Shown piece after piece: positions 7,886 through 16,841 of a DNA stretch of 64,000 bases. The first letter of the stretch is position 1. Every line of letters starts with the position of its first letter. The DNA lies in NCBI RefSeq assembly GCF_015356785.1, contig NZ_JAAEJV010000002.1, positions 33,948 through 97,947 on the forward strand, written 5' to 3'. Source of the DNA: Candidatus Neptunochlamydia vexilliferae. GTDB lineage: Bacteria > Chlamydiota > Chlamydiia > Chlamydiales > Simkaniaceae. The notes beneath the pieces were generated by a model that was not told the DNA's origin, ran no database searches, and worked only from the letters and a program-made list of their open reading frames with translations. A program made the translations under genes and the position numbers.

Positions 7886-9928
7886 TTACTGCTCAGGGAG
7901 CGACTCAAGCTCAGCTTGGAATTGGCTAAAGCCTTCGGTTTCACGAAGGTTGTCTAACCAGTCGTCCTCGATGAGGACCTCGAGGGGGGGAAGGGCACCG
8001 AAGGCTTTGGCTTTCTCTAAAAACCGGAGGGAATTATTGAGATCCCCAATCACGGAATAGAGACAAGAAAGGGAGTAATAGGCATGGATGTTTCCAAGCT
8101 TTGCAGCTTGGATCATCTTATACTCTGCTTCGCGTAGGTATTGGTCAGACTCGACATCGTTTTCTAGAAGATCGCCAAGGGCCGTGAGGGTCAGGGCCCA
8201 GTCGAGAATCACCTGATCGTTTTCTTTATCTTGCTGGTGGGCGATCCGGTAGTGGTGGATCGCGCGGGCAAAGGTGTCGGGCTCGTGGATCAGCTCACCA
8301 TAGTGGCCGCAGGTCAGAGCTAGCTGGTGGTGAATGCTGGGATAGTCGGGCTTGAGCATGAGGATGTGGCTGAGGATGTCGAGCGCTTTGATGTAGTGAG
8401 TATCACTATCGAGAAATTCGGCGATATGGTCGAGCGCTACTGCATAGGCAAACATCCAGTCGGGGTGGAGGTAGGCGGCGTTTTTCTGCATGTTGATCGC
8501 CATCTCAAAGTGGTAGGCGGCAAGCTCAAAGGTCTTCTGGTCATTTTTAAGCTCCCCATACTTGAGAAGGGTCATCCCATAGCGACTATGAGTGGTGCTC
8601 TGCTTCCGAAGGTTAAGGGCCCGCTCAAAGAAATGGCAGGTACGGTCAAAACTTCGTTCATCCATGTCCATTTGGGCGGCAGCAAAGCTGGCATCTCCGA
8701 TCGCTTCCCAAAGAGGCGTATGGGTCCGGTCCATACTTAGTCCCTCTTGGAAAAGTTCGATCGCTTGGTAGTAGGCATCGATGTCTTTGTAGTAGTGTCC
8801 TTGAGCATAAAAAGCCATCCCATAGGCGTAATAGATCTCAGGATCTTCAAACTTTTCGACAAGAGGCTCGATCTTATTAAAGGCCTCATGAATCGGCTTC
8901 AGTTTTCCAGTCGTTATCCCGAGCTCGGCTAAAGCGTGGGTCCATGTGGCAATCACATGAGGGTTTTTCCGGTCATACCGGTGAGCTTTGTAGCACTTGT
9001 CGATGCTAGCGAGGAGTTTTTTCTCGTCGCGGAAAACCTTGCCAGACTCGAGGAGAAGATGAGCCCAATCGAGCCAGATCTGACTCTCTTTACTAGAGAG
9101 CTGCGCCGCTGTTTTAAAGCACTCATTGGCTTGAGAAAAATGGTCCTCATCATGGGAAAAACCGTAAAGGGTTTGAAGGGTTTTCCCGAGAAGGATCCAA
9201 GCGTCTCTATTGGAGAGGGTGATCGAAATCGCATTTTTGTAGCAGTTGATCGCCTTGATAAAGAGGCGGACATCATTGGTCTTCTCTCCCATGAGGGCGT
9301 AGACCTTTCCAAAGTTCATCCAAAACTCGGGAGGAAGATCATCTTGATAGCTAGAGCCCTTTTCATAGGCCTGAATCGCATAATAGTAGTCGGTCGCCTC
9401 GCCCGAAAGGGTAGCAAGTTTTTCCCAGAGGTCACCGAGATCCCAGTAAAGGTCGGCAAGGACATCGGGAGGTTGCCCCTCTGAAAGGGTTACCGCTTTT
9501 TCATACTTTTTAAGGGCATGGGCAAAGTAGCTCGGCTCTTTTTGCCGGTTCCCCAAAAAGTAAAGAGTATTGCCCCACAGGTGCCACGCCTGAAAACAGG
9601 AGGGATCTAAGGTGGTCGCCATTTTGAATCGTTTGCTGGCTAGGGTGAGCCCCTCCTCTCTTCCCTCTTGGCTCCCATACTCAAAAAGGGCGAGCCCCTG
9701 TTGGAGGAAGAGGTGGCTGTTGGAAGGGTCGAGTTTGGCCGCCATTTCAAAATATTTGAGCCCTCCCTTATCACCATGAAGAAGGGAGAATTCCCCTTTA
9801 TGGAGAAGGGCCATGCTCACAGCCGAACAGTCACGTCCTTTCAGCTCTTCCACAGGTGTTCCAAGCGAGGAGTCTTCCTTTGGAGGCTCGAAATTTGAGA
9901 TAGAACTCAGCTCTTGTATCTTTGCCAT
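7886..9928 (-). CDS. TPR-repeat protein
   Basis: 680 residues made almost wholly of degenerate TPR/Sel1-like helix pairs of 34-40 residues (for example ALKKYEKAVTLSEG, YAIQAYEKGSSYQDD, FFERALNLRKQSTTHSRYG). There is no signal peptide or membrane helix, so it is probably a cytosolic scaffold or a secretion/chaperone-type protein. Large TPR proteins of this kind are conserved in chlamydiae, but I cannot assign a role. The start codon sits exactly at the boundary of family 1 copy B: the ATG overlaps the palindrome end. It lies 69 bp upstream of yidC on the same strand and may be cotranscribed with it. Confidence 0.8.
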   Translation of the reverse strand: MAKIQELSSISNFEPPKEDSSLGTPVEELKGRDCSAVSMALLHKGEFSLLHGDKGGLKYFEMAAKLDPSNSHLFLQQGLALFEYGSQEGREEGLTLASKRFKMATTLDPSCFQAWHLWGNTLYFLGNRQKEPSYFAHALKKYEKAVTLSEGQPPDVLADLYWDLGDLWEKLATLSGEATDYYYAIQAYEKGSSYQDDLPPEFWMNFGKVYALMGEKTNDVRLFIKAINCYKNAISITLSNRDAWILLGKTLQTLYGFSHDEDHFSQANECFKTAAQLSSKESQIWLDWAHLLLESGKVFRDEKKLLASIDKCYKAHRYDRKNPHVIATWTHALAELGITTGKLKPIHEAFNKIEPLVEKFEDPEIYYAYGMAFYAQGHYYKDIDAYYQAIELFQEGLSMDRTHTPLWEAIGDASFAAAQMDMDERSFDRTCHFFERALNLRKQSTTHSRYGMTLLKYGELKNDQKTFELAAYHFEMAINMQKNAAYLHPDWMFAYAVALDHIAEFLDSDTHYIKALDILSHILMLKPDYPSIHHQLALTCGHYGELIHEPDTFARAIHHYRIAHQQDKENDQVILDWALTLTALGDLLENDVESDQYLREAEYKMIQAAKLGNIHAYYSLSCLYSVIGDLNNSLRFLEKAKAFGALPPLEVLIEDDWLDNLRETEGFSQFQAELESLPEQ

Positions 9929-10094
9929 GAACCTATCCGTAAAGTGTAATGTTCTTGATTTTCAGTTGATTTCTAGCAGATTTTTGGAAGTTGATTTGAG
10001 CACATTGTCCAAAAGACAAGGGCGAAAAATCAGCTTCTGAAAAGATGCAGAAAGCATGGAAAGAAAGGATATTAGAATTTACAGATGGGTTCAT
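9927..10094 (+). repeat. Family 1 palindromic element, copy B
   Basis: A 168-bp imperfect palindrome with ends ATGAACCTATCCGTAAAG and, read from the other side, ATGAACCCATCTGTAAATTC. The core is TTTGAGCACATTGTCCAAAA followed by GACAAGGGCGAAAA. It is most similar to copy A at 43673-43840; both carry a TGA in the frame that is open in copies C and D. The left end overlaps the start codon of the 680-residue TPR gene. Confidence 0.8.
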
Positions 10095-10105
10095 ATGGAC
10101 CTATT

Positions 10106-10134
10106 TTGCCAATGTATGAAAGGCCAATTATAGG
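10106..10134 (+). promoter_or_regulatory. Candidate sigma-70-like promoter for menI
   Basis: TTGCCA (10106-10111), 17-bp spacer, TATAGG (10129-10134). It lies just beyond the end of family 1 copy B and about 125 bp before the menI start. A second -10-like TATAAT lies at 10147-10152. The motif match is good, but promoter use is inferred. Confidence 0.4.
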
Positions 10135-10258
10135 AAAGGGATCGATTATAATCAATGGGGCGACCCATTCAAAAAGAGGTTTTATCTCCCCCTTGATCAT
10201 TCTAATTTTAATAAGATAAGGGGTTTAAAAAAAGCGATTCTTAATATAAAATTAAATC

Positions 10259-10654
10259 ATGTTTACATATCATCGCACCATCCGCGTTCAGGACACCGAT
10301 GCCACTGGAGTCCTTTACTTTGCAAACCAGCTCCAAATCGGAATGGAGGCTTTTGAGGAATTCCTTGCCTCTCAAGGGTTTTCTTTAAACGAAATGATTG
10401 AAAAGAAAAAATTTCTCTTACCAGTGGTCCATGCCGAAGCTGACTTTGCTGCCCCCCTCTACTTAGGCGATCAGCTTGAGGTGACCCTTTCCTTTTCCCA
10501 TATTGGCAACCGCTCCTTTACCCACACCTCTGATATCCTTAAAGGGGGCAAAAAGGTGGGAACCGTTACGATCATCCACGCAGTCCTCTGCCCCAAAACA
10601 AAACGGGCAACTCCGATTCCTCTGGAGCTGAGTAAAATTTTTACTTGCGCTTAA
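10259..10654 (+). CDS. menI: Hotdog-fold acyl-CoA thioesterase, probable DHNA-CoA hydrolase
   Basis: 131 residues of the 4-hydroxybenzoyl-CoA thioesterase type. The N-terminal motif VQDTDATGVLYFANQ carries the catalytic aspartate and the GxxYFAN signature. Hotdog enzymes hydrolyse many acyl-CoAs; the assignment to 1,4-dihydroxy-2-naphthoyl-CoA rests on context, because every other menaquinone gene is encoded between here and 24 kb and MenB's product needs this hydrolase before MenA can act. The gene is on the plus strand, convergent with the men operon, with its own candidate promoter. YbgC-like or other thioesterase activity remains possible. Confidence 0.7.
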   Translation: MFTYHRTIRVQDTDATGVLYFANQLQIGMEAFEEFLASQGFSLNEMIEKKKFLLPVVHAEADFAAPLYLGDQLEVTLSFSHIGNRSFTHTSDILKGGKKVGTVTIIHAVLCPKTKRATPIPLELSKIFTCA

Positions 10655-10683
10655 TTGTTTCTTTAAGAATAATGGTTGGTATT

Positions 10684-11127
10684 ATGATTGATTGGACCAA
10701 ACCAGTAGCCGGGTATCAACCTATTGAAGTGGGCAAAGACCTCGTGCAAACGTGCCTCACCTTTGGGATGACAACGGTGATTGCTCGTTTTTTCTTTCCA
10801 GAGATTGAAGCTAAAAGGCACTTGATCTTTGGACAGGTTCAGGCCATTAGCCTCGTCCTTCTTTGGGATAATAGAAAGCTAAGGGAGTGGAGGGACAAGG
10901 CAGAGAGAGACCCTAAATGGAAAACTCTGGTTCATGCCACCTATTTTATCACCTTCATCATTGCCCCTATCATCTTGGCCAAATCTATTGCACAGATCCG
11001 CCGTACCAAAAAACTTCCTTGGAAACAGACCTTTAAGTGGGGAATGTCTAGTGGGGCGATGGCTCTTACCATTTTGGGCTTAACCGGCGCTTTTCAAAAC
11101 CATCAGAAGAAGCAAGAAACGCAATAG
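10684..11127 (+). CDS. Small membrane protein of unknown function
   Basis: I place the start at the ATG at 10684 (MIDWTKPVAGYQ); the longer frame from 10645 would overlap menI. The 147-residue product has hydrophobic segments near FGMTTVIARFFF, LVHATYFITFIIAPIILA and GAMALTILGLTGAF, and is rich in Lys/Arg between them. No family recognised. It follows menI closely and may be cotranscribed. Its 3' end runs 62 bp into the opposite-strand menE coding region, a convergent overlap long enough that the last codons deserve checking. Confidence 0.5.
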   Translation: MIDWTKPVAGYQPIEVGKDLVQTCLTFGMTTVIARFFFPEIEAKRHLIFGQVQAISLVLLWDNRKLREWRDKAERDPKWKTLVHATYFITFIIAPIILAKSIAQIRRTKKLPWKQTFKWGMSSGAMALTILGLTGAFQNHQKKQETQ

Positions 11128-12385
11128 GGATCTTAAACCGCGGCAAAAAGTCCTCAAGATAGCTCTTTAGCGCCTCTTCTTCATATCCTTGATCACTTTC
11201 AATATAAGCAGTGGGGCGGAACCCAAATTCCTCATCGGGAGTCGGCACCACCTCGGCATAGGTGATCCCTTCGATGCTCTGGAGGAGCCTTTCGATCTCT
11301 TCGGGATAGATATTTTCTCCGCCGCTGATGAAGAGACGATCTTTTCTCCCTGAAATTTGCAAGCCCTGCTTAGGGCAATAGGTTCCCAAATCTCCCGTTT
11401 CAAAGTAGCCCTCGCTATTGAGAGGAAGTCCCTCGTCGAGATAGCCTTGAAACAACGCTTTCCCGCGGACCCAGATTTCACCTCCCGTTCCGATCTTTAT
11501 CTCCCGGTAGGGGAGGGGGTGTCCCATCGAAAGGGGACTTTCGTCAAAAAGGGAGGTAATCTGAGAGCTCATCTCAGTCATCCCATAGGTGGGATGGATC
11601 GGAAGGCCCCGCCCCCTTGCCTCTTGATAAAGGGTGGGAGAAATCGGCGCTCCTCCCAGCAAAATATGTTTGTAGTTGGGGAGGGTTTCCTTGTCGAGAA
11701 GGCGTTTCAGTTGGGTGGGAACGAGTGAAAGGTGGGTGATGCCCTCTTCAGAAAAAGCAACAGCTCCCCCAGCTAGAAAGGTGCGGAAGAGAAGGGCGAT
11801 CCCAGCAATATGATAAAGGGGTAAAGAGAGTTGGTAGCGGTCTTCAGCGCCAATGGGAAGGTACCGATTCGAACCCAGGGCGCTATAGTAATGGTTGCCA
11901 AGAGAGTGGCAAGCGATCTTTGCCTTCCCCGTGGTTCCCGAGGTAAAAAGATAGGTGGCCAAAGCCTTTTTTTCTAGGAAGGTTTGTCCACTCGGTTTCC
12001 CCTTGTGGATCACCTTTGAAAAGTGGAGGGTGATCTGCTTCATTTTTGGGAGCGCGGTTCCATCGGGAAAGAGGAGGAGAGGAGCGCCGAGTCGGTCAAG
12101 CTTTTCAGGGAGAAGAGTCAACGGATCATAGGTATTTAAAGGGCAAGCGATCGCCCCTAGGCGAAAAAGGGCAAAGAAAATAAGCGGGGAGGGGAACTCC
12201 TTCGTTGGCAATAGGGCGACCCGATCTCCCTTTTTCACCCCTTGCTTTTTGAGCAAAGAGGCTGTTCCTACAATGAGCCTTTCACACTCTTGATAGGTCC
12301 ACTTTTTTTCAGCTGAGGTGAGTGCCACCCGGTTAGGAGCTTTCCGTCCATATAAAGAAAAAGGACACTCAAATTGTTCCATCAA
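11066..12385 (-). CDS. menE: o-Succinylbenzoate-CoA ligase MenE
   Basis: Adenylate-forming enzyme that activates o-succinylbenzoate with ATP and CoA. Motifs in order: YLFTSGTTGKAKI (P-loop, about residue 145), YGMTEMSSQ, GYFETGDLG, and GRKDRLFISGGENIYPEEIE. The final motif, which normally contains the catalytic lysine as x-GK-x-x-R, reads SSDGFEKRRLSPKW here. A lysine is present but its spacing is atypical, so half-reaction efficiency is uncertain. At 439 residues it is slightly short for the family. It is last in the men operon and its start overlaps the end of menC by 17 bp. Confidence 0.9.
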   Translation of the reverse strand: MMEQFECPFSLYGRKAPNRVALTSAEKKWTYQECERLIVGTASLLKKQGVKKGDRVALLPTKEFPSPLIFFALFRLGAIACPLNTYDPLTLLPEKLDRLGAPLLLFPDGTALPKMKQITLHFSKVIHKGKPSGQTFLEKKALATYLFTSGTTGKAKIACHSLGNHYYSALGSNRYLPIGAEDRYQLSLPLYHIAGIALLFRTFLAGGAVAFSEEGITHLSLVPTQLKRLLDKETLPNYKHILLGGAPISPTLYQEARGRGLPIHPTYGMTEMSSQITSLFDESPLSMGHPLPYREIKIGTGGEIWVRGKALFQGYLDEGLPLNSEGYFETGDLGTYCPKQGLQISGRKDRLFISGGENIYPEEIERLLQSIEGITYAEVVPTPDEEFGFRPTAYIESDQGYEEEALKSYLEDFLPRFKIPIAFLASSDGFEKRRLSPKW

Positions 12386-13178
12386 CGATCACCTCAACCT
12401 GATCTATCTTGAGCCTCCACTTCTTAGGGAAATAGAGAACTCCCTCTTTAACATGTACCCCCTCTTCAAAGAGCGGCTCTTCAAAAAGGTGGCAGGTGCC
12501 AAGCCCCATCGGTTTTAAGGGAATCTTCATCCGGTAGGCGAGCTTTGCAATCTGATAGATCCCTAATTCACTCTCATAGCTACTGCTCAAAATAAAATCG
12601 ACCCCTTTTCTCGGTTTTGGCAAGGGATAACCCAGCAAAGTGGGCTTGATGGTGTCTACAATAACATGAGGGTAGGGTGGGGGATGTTTGACCGACTCAT
12701 CCAGAGCAACCGGGTAAGGAAAAGCAGTGGCATCTTCTTCCTCTTTTAAAGGCTCTTCAAAACACTCCACATGGGGAAACGCCTCTGCAAAGGCGAGCGC
12801 TTTTTCAAGGGGCCACTTTTGGTTCATATCCACAGTGCAAAACGGAGTTTTTTTCCCAAGGTCGATTGCGGCGTCCAAAGAGAGATGTCCCACTTTGAGC
12901 TTATCTTGGTGCAACACCCGGACAGGAATCGACGCCACATCAAGTGGTTCAGCCAGGTCCAATTTTGCTGCGGCCCATCCCCACTCAGCCGATGGACATG
13001 GTTTTCCTTGCAGCACATCACCAAGCGTCTCTTTGCTAAAACCGGGAAGGGGGGCGATCTCCCCCCAGCCTACCCGCGTCCCTTTTTCTAACCGGAGAAG
13101 AAGTCCCTCTCGCATTCCCCCCTGAAACCGTCGCGCATACCGGTAAAGGGTCCGTCTCAAAAGAGCCACCCCAAACAA
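12369..13178 (-). CDS. menC: o-Succinylbenzoate synthase MenC
   Basis: Enolase-superfamily enzyme that dehydrates SHCHC to o-succinylbenzoate. The N-terminal capping part contains GWGEIAPLPGFS. The barrel shows the K-x-K pair (KLKVG), metal ligands in VDMNQKW, CFEEPL and VALDES, and the distal lysine in the IKP segment, matching the family's acid/base and Mg2+ sites. At 269 residues it is compact (usual 320-370). It overlaps menA upstream and menE downstream by about 20 bp each, implying translational coupling. Confidence 0.88.
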   Translation of the reverse strand: MFGVALLRRTLYRYARRFQGGMREGLLLRLEKGTRVGWGEIAPLPGFSKETLGDVLQGKPCPSAEWGWAAAKLDLAEPLDVASIPVRVLHQDKLKVGHLSLDAAIDLGKKTPFCTVDMNQKWPLEKALAFAEAFPHVECFEEPLKEEEDATAFPYPVALDESVKHPPPYPHVIVDTIKPTLLGYPLPKPRKGVDFILSSSYESELGIYQIAKLAYRMKIPLKPMGLGTCHLFEEPLFEEGVHVKEGVLYFPKKWRLKIDQVEVIVDGTI

Positions 13179-14023
13179 AAAAGGAGGGTATACAGTGTCA
13201 GCAGCTTTCCCACCTTAGGGAAAAGAGGGGCCAAGGCATGAGGTTCCTTCGCTCTAAAAACGGTTCCGATGAGGGGAAGACCCATCGTCGCCGTTCCTAC
13301 CGCTGCTAACGAAAAGGGGTGTTTGCCTGTGACCACCCACAAAACAAGAGGGGTAACAAGAGCCAGGATAATCGACCCTGCAAACTCCCACTTGCCAAAC
13401 CCCGTTCCAAAACGGACTGGAAGGGTCTGCTTTTTCACCTTGTGGTCCTCTTCCACATCACGCAAATTGTTCATCACTAGAATTGCTGTCGAAAGAAGGC
13501 CCGGCGCACAACCGGCTAAAACCGCGACTGGAGAAAACATTCCCGTTTGCAAATAGACCACCCCAGCCACCGCCACCGGTCCAAAAAAGACCAAGACAAA
13601 GAGGTCGCCGAGCCCCAAATAGCCCAAGGGATAGGGCCCTCCCGTATAGAGGTAGCCAAATAAAATCGCCAAAAGGGCCAAAACGCCGATCTGCCACCCG
13701 CCAATTAGCATCAAGTAGAGGCCAATGAGCGCTGCACATCCAAAAATCGCAAAGGTGACGCGGCGCATTTTTTCAGCCGAGACAAGCCCCGACTGAACGA
13801 GGCGGCGGGGTCCTTTCCGCTCTTTGGTATCAGCTCCTTTCAGAAAGTCGATGTAGTCGTTCGCAAAGTTGGTTCCGACTTGAACCAAAAGGGCAAAGGC
13901 AACGCAAGCGAAAAAAATCGCAAAGCTAAAGGCCGTTTCCCAGGCGATCACACTCCCAATCAAGACAGGGGAGAGGGAGGCGATGAGCGTTTTAGGACGG
14001 GTTCCTTCAATCCAGATATTCAT
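13157..14023 (-). CDS. menA: 1,4-Dihydroxy-2-naphthoate polyprenyltransferase MenA
   Basis: Integral membrane UbiA-family prenyltransferase that attaches the isoprenoid chain to DHNA, giving demethylmenaquinone. The first conserved Asp-rich motif reads [18 protein letters not shown] (about residues 53-70), and the second region reads [20 protein letters not shown]. Eight or so hydrophobic helices fill the 288 residues. It overlaps menB by 4 bp (ATGA) and menC by 22 bp within the minus-strand operon. Confidence 0.92.
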   Translation of the reverse strand: MNIWIEGTRPKTLIASLSPVLIGSVIAWETAFSFAIFFACVAFALLVQVGTNFANDYIDFLKGADTKERKGPRRLVQSGLVSAEKMRRVTFAIFGCAALIGLYLMLIGGWQIGVLALLAILFGYLYTGGPYPLGYLGLGDLFVLVFFGPVAVAGVVYLQTGMFSPVAVLAGCAPGLLSTAILVMNNLRDVEEDHKVKKQTLPVRFGTGFGKWEFAGSIILALVTPLVLWVVTGKHPFSLAAVGTATMGLPLIGTVFRAKEPHALAPLFPKVGKLLTLYTLLFCLGWLF

Positions 14024-14850
14024 GGGCGCTTGGGGAACTGTTTAAAGTTGGGCTTCCGCTTTTCTAAGAAGGCGTGGTGTCCCTCTTGCGCCTCTTCCGA
14101 CATGTAGTAGAGGAGGGTCGCATTCCCTGCAAGTTCTTGCAAGCCGATCTCCCCATCGCAGTCAGCGTTGAGTCCCGCCTTTAAACAGCGTAAAGCAAGC
14201 GGCGAGTGTTCGAGCATTTTTTCACACCACTCGATCGTTGTTTTTTCGAGCTCTTCGTAAGGGACCACATGATTGACCAGCCCCATCTCAAGCGCTTCCT
14301 GAGCGTTATATTGGCGGCAGAGGTACCAGATTTCCCGCGCCTTTTTTTGACCGACGATCCGGGCCAAATAGCTCGAGCCAAGCCCTCCATCAAAAGAGCC
14401 CACTTTAGGACCCGTCTGTCCAAAGATCGCATTATCTGCTGCAATGGTTAAATCACACACCACGTGGAGGACATGTCCTCCGCCAATGGCGTAGCCCGCC
14501 ACCATCGCCACAACTGGCTTGGGGCAGGTGCGGATCTGCCGCTGAAAATCGAGAACATTGAGGCGGTGGGTTCCTTCGTCATCGGAGTAGCCCGCTTCGC
14601 CCCGGATCGACTGATCGCCTCCCGAGCAAAACGCTTTTTCTCCTGCCCCTGTTAAGATGATCACCCCGATCTCCGAGTCGTTGCGGGCATTTTCAAGGGC
14701 GTGCATCATCTCCTGCACCGTCAGAGGACGGAATGCATTGTGGATGCGAGGGCGGTTCATGGTAATTTTCGCAATCCCTCCCCTCTTGTGGTAGAGGATA
14801 TCAGTGTACTCCCCAAAAGTCTTCCATTCGAGTTCGACAGCTAAGCTCAT
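14020..14850 (-). CDS. menB: 1,4-Dihydroxy-2-naphthoyl-CoA synthase MenB
   Basis: Crotonase-fold enzyme that cyclises o-succinylbenzoyl-CoA. The 276 residues include the oxyanion-hole segments [12 protein letters not shown] and [21 protein letters not shown], the [14 protein letters not shown] segment typical of MenB (not generic enoyl-CoA hydratases), and the C-terminal family tail [16 protein letters not shown]. Lies between menH (50-bp overlap) and menA (4-bp overlap). Confidence 0.94.
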   Translation of the reverse strand: MSLAVELEWKTFGEYTDILYHKRGGIAKITMNRPRIHNAFRPLTVQEMMHALENARNDSEIGVIILTGAGEKAFCSGGDQSIRGEAGYSDDEGTHRLNVLDFQRQIRTCPKPVVAMVAGYAIGGGHVLHVVCDLTIAADNAIFGQTGPKVGSFDGGLGSSYLARIVGQKKAREIWYLCRQYNAQEALEMGLVNHVVPYEELEKTTIEWCEKMLEHSPLALRCLKAGLNADCDGEIGLQELAGNATLLYYMSEEAQEGHHAFLEKRKPNFKQFPKRP

Positions 14851-15532
14851 TTAAAATAATCTCCGGTTGTTCAAGGTGGATTGCATGCCTTGCATCGGGA
14901 ACAAAAACCACCTCAAAATGCTTTCTTAAACGGTTTCCAATCGAGCGATACTTTATATCATTTTCTCCAAATAAAAACACCAGCGGACAGGGAAAATTTT
15001 TCAGGTGAGGCCATAAATTGGGAAGCTTTGCAGGGCTCAGTGCGCGCATGACCTTTGCAAGCCGTTTCGGGTCATGCCCCTCTCGGTTTCTCTTATACCC
15101 AAACAGCGGCTGCGCATACCACGCCTCTAAAAAAGCATCGAAGTCCTTTTCCAAAAGGGTTGCCCATTTTTCATCTTGGATCAGCCGCTCTTCAACCCCC
15201 GTTTCAAGGCCAGGATTTGCCGAAAGGATGACCAATCCGCCCACTTTTTCGGGAAACTTGTGGGCAAACTGCATCGCAAGCCGTCCTCCCATCGAGTAGC
15301 CAACCAAAATAGCTCCTTCAGGGATCTCTTTTTCAAAGCTTGCAAGATCTAGAGGGGCATCGCAGTGTCCCGGCAACGTTAAGCATTTAAAAGGAGCTTC
15401 AAGCTCTTTCGTAATGGGATCCCAATCATTAGGGTTTCCTAAAAAGCCATGGATAAAAACAAGACTAGTACTCCTACTTTTAACATCCTCTGAATCCCTT
15501 AGCCCTAAATTTCGAGAGCAGAACCTAGTCAT
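14801..15532 (-). CDS. menH: SHCHC synthase MenH (alpha/beta hydrolase)
   Basis: Eliminates pyruvate from the MenD product. The hydrolase core shows [14 protein letters not shown] (oxyanion loop), the nucleophile elbow [13 protein letters not shown], and the catalytic histidine in [12 protein letters not shown]. The first 22 residues ([20 protein letters not shown]) precede the usual MenH N-terminus and lie just downstream of the inserted ankyrin gene, with an 8-bp overlap. They may be a start acquired after that gene arrived; a shorter start cannot be excluded. Confidence 0.88.
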   Translation of the reverse strand: MTRFCSRNLGLRDSEDVKSRSTSLVFIHGFLGNPNDWDPITKELEAPFKCLTLPGHCDAPLDLASFEKEIPEGAILVGYSMGGRLAMQFAHKFPEKVGGLVILSANPGLETGVEERLIQDEKWATLLEKDFDAFLEAWYAQPLFGYKRNREGHDPKRLAKVMRALSPAKLPNLWPHLKNFPCPLVFLFGENDIKYRSIGNRLRKHFEVVFVPDARHAIHLEQPEIILNELSCRTRMEDFWGVH

Positions 15533-16832
15533 GTTTTTTTTGTTTTTTAGAGTTTTGGTTTTGAGTCAGATAGCTATTTCCTCGTTTCTTTGAACTGCTA
15601 CTTGACTGGGTTGAGCTAGATGAAGAGCTTTCAAAAGCTATTATTTCGTTATAAAGCTTTTGATAAACCCTCTTTGCAAGGTCTTTTTGTTGCTGTGTTA
15701 GGCTTTCTGATTTAGCTAATTGTTCAGAGCGGTTAGTGAGTGTTTTTCTAATTTCCTGATAGCTTTTGGAACTGTTTTTTCCCTTATTAAACTGGATAGA
15801 CCAACGCAAAAGCTCAAAGAAAACTTTTTCTACTTCGCAGATAGATAGCTTGTGGTTTTGTGAAATGATTTCGAAGGAGTCGAAGGTGAGTTCTGCTCCT
15901 GCTTTAAGGAGAATTAAAGTCATCTTCGAATCGATAAATCGAGACTTTAAAGCAAATTGAAAAGCGGTTAGGTTTCCCCCTTTAATCGGAATGGGATGAT
16001 TGACTTTAGCTCCATTTTTAATAAGTATCTTTATAGACTCAAGATGATCGTATTTTATTGCACACATGAGAGGGGTATAACCCTTAGGGTGTACTGTCGA
16101 CTCAATATCGCTCCCATTTTTTATTAATAAATCAATATTTTTAGCAAAGTCAAGCTCTGGTCCCACTTCTTCTCCAATCCATTGGCAATGGATTGGAGAG
16201 ATTTCGTCCTCATCGACTCTGATCTTAGCCCCATGATTAATAAGAAATTGTGTGGTTTTAACAGAACATAGGATAGCAGAGCAGTGGAGGGGTCTTAGTT
16301 TTAAGCTGCTACACTTTTTATTGACATTTACACCTCCATCGATCAAATGCTTAATGAAAGGTAAGTTCTCTGCTTGGCTATGATATAAGTGGAGCCCAAT
16401 GATCTTGCAATCGAGTTTAGAAAGTTCTTTTACAGAAGAAAGGTGAAGCGTTCCTTGTTGAAATGCATCAAAGACATTTTCTATAAAATTCCCTTTTTCA
16501 GCATATGAATCTTCAAGCAAGTTTGATATAACACTCCTTTCTTTTGGGTTGTCATTGGTTAGATAGCGCAAGGCTTGATAAGGGCTTGTTACCTGTTGAG
16601 AAATACGCTCTTTTAACCGATCGAACCAATAAGAGTCTTTCTCCGCACACTCTCGGGGGTTTAAAGTGCGATGCACTTTAAAGTATGTCTGCAGGAAATT
16701 AAGTGCTGTTTTATCATCAAGATCGTCACACACTTTATAAACAATTTCAGCAGGAAGTTGCTTAAAAAAAAATGTTGTTCTAAGAGACTGCTTGGATGCT
16801 ACAGATAAATTATTTGATATAGAGCTTGACAT
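15525..16832 (-). CDS. F-box-like and ankyrin-repeat protein, candidate secreted effector
   Basis: Residues 25-60 (QLPAEIVYKVCDDLDDKTAL) match the F-box pattern used to dock on Skp1. Residues about 157-320 form ankyrin repeats (LIDGGVNVNKK, LRPLHCSAI, KGYTPLMCAIKYDH, SIKILIKNGAKVNHP). The C-terminal tail is Ser-rich, then has basic clusters KKRG and KKQKKH that resemble a bipartite nuclear signal. F-box/ankyrin proteins of intracellular bacteria commonly recruit host ubiquitin ligases (family knowledge); that role here is inferred. It sits between menD and menH with a strong AGGAGG site that overlaps the menD stop, so it is embedded in the biosynthetic operon although unrelated to it. It is visibly more AT-rich than the men genes, suggesting insertion. 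Confidence 0.8.
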   Translation of the reverse strand: MSSSISNNLSVASKQSLRTTFFFKQLPAEIVYKVCDDLDDKTALNFLQTYFKVHRTLNPRECAEKDSYWFDRLKERISQQVTSPYQALRYLTNDNPKERSVISNLLEDSYAEKGNFIENVFDAFQQGTLHLSSVKELSKLDCKIIGLHLYHSQAENLPFIKHLIDGGVNVNKKCSSLKLRPLHCSAILCSVKTTQFLINHGAKIRVDEDEISPIHCQWIGEEVGPELDFAKNIDLLIKNGSDIESTVHPKGYTPLMCAIKYDHLESIKILIKNGAKVNHPIPIKGGNLTAFQFALKSRFIDSKMTLILLKAGAELTFDSFEIISQNHKLSICEVEKVFFELLRWSIQFNKGKNSSKSYQEIRKTLTNRSEQLAKSESLTQQQKDLAKRVYQKLYNEIIAFESSSSSSTQSSSSSKKRGNSYLTQNQNSKKQKKHD

Positions 16833-16841
16833 AGAGACCTC

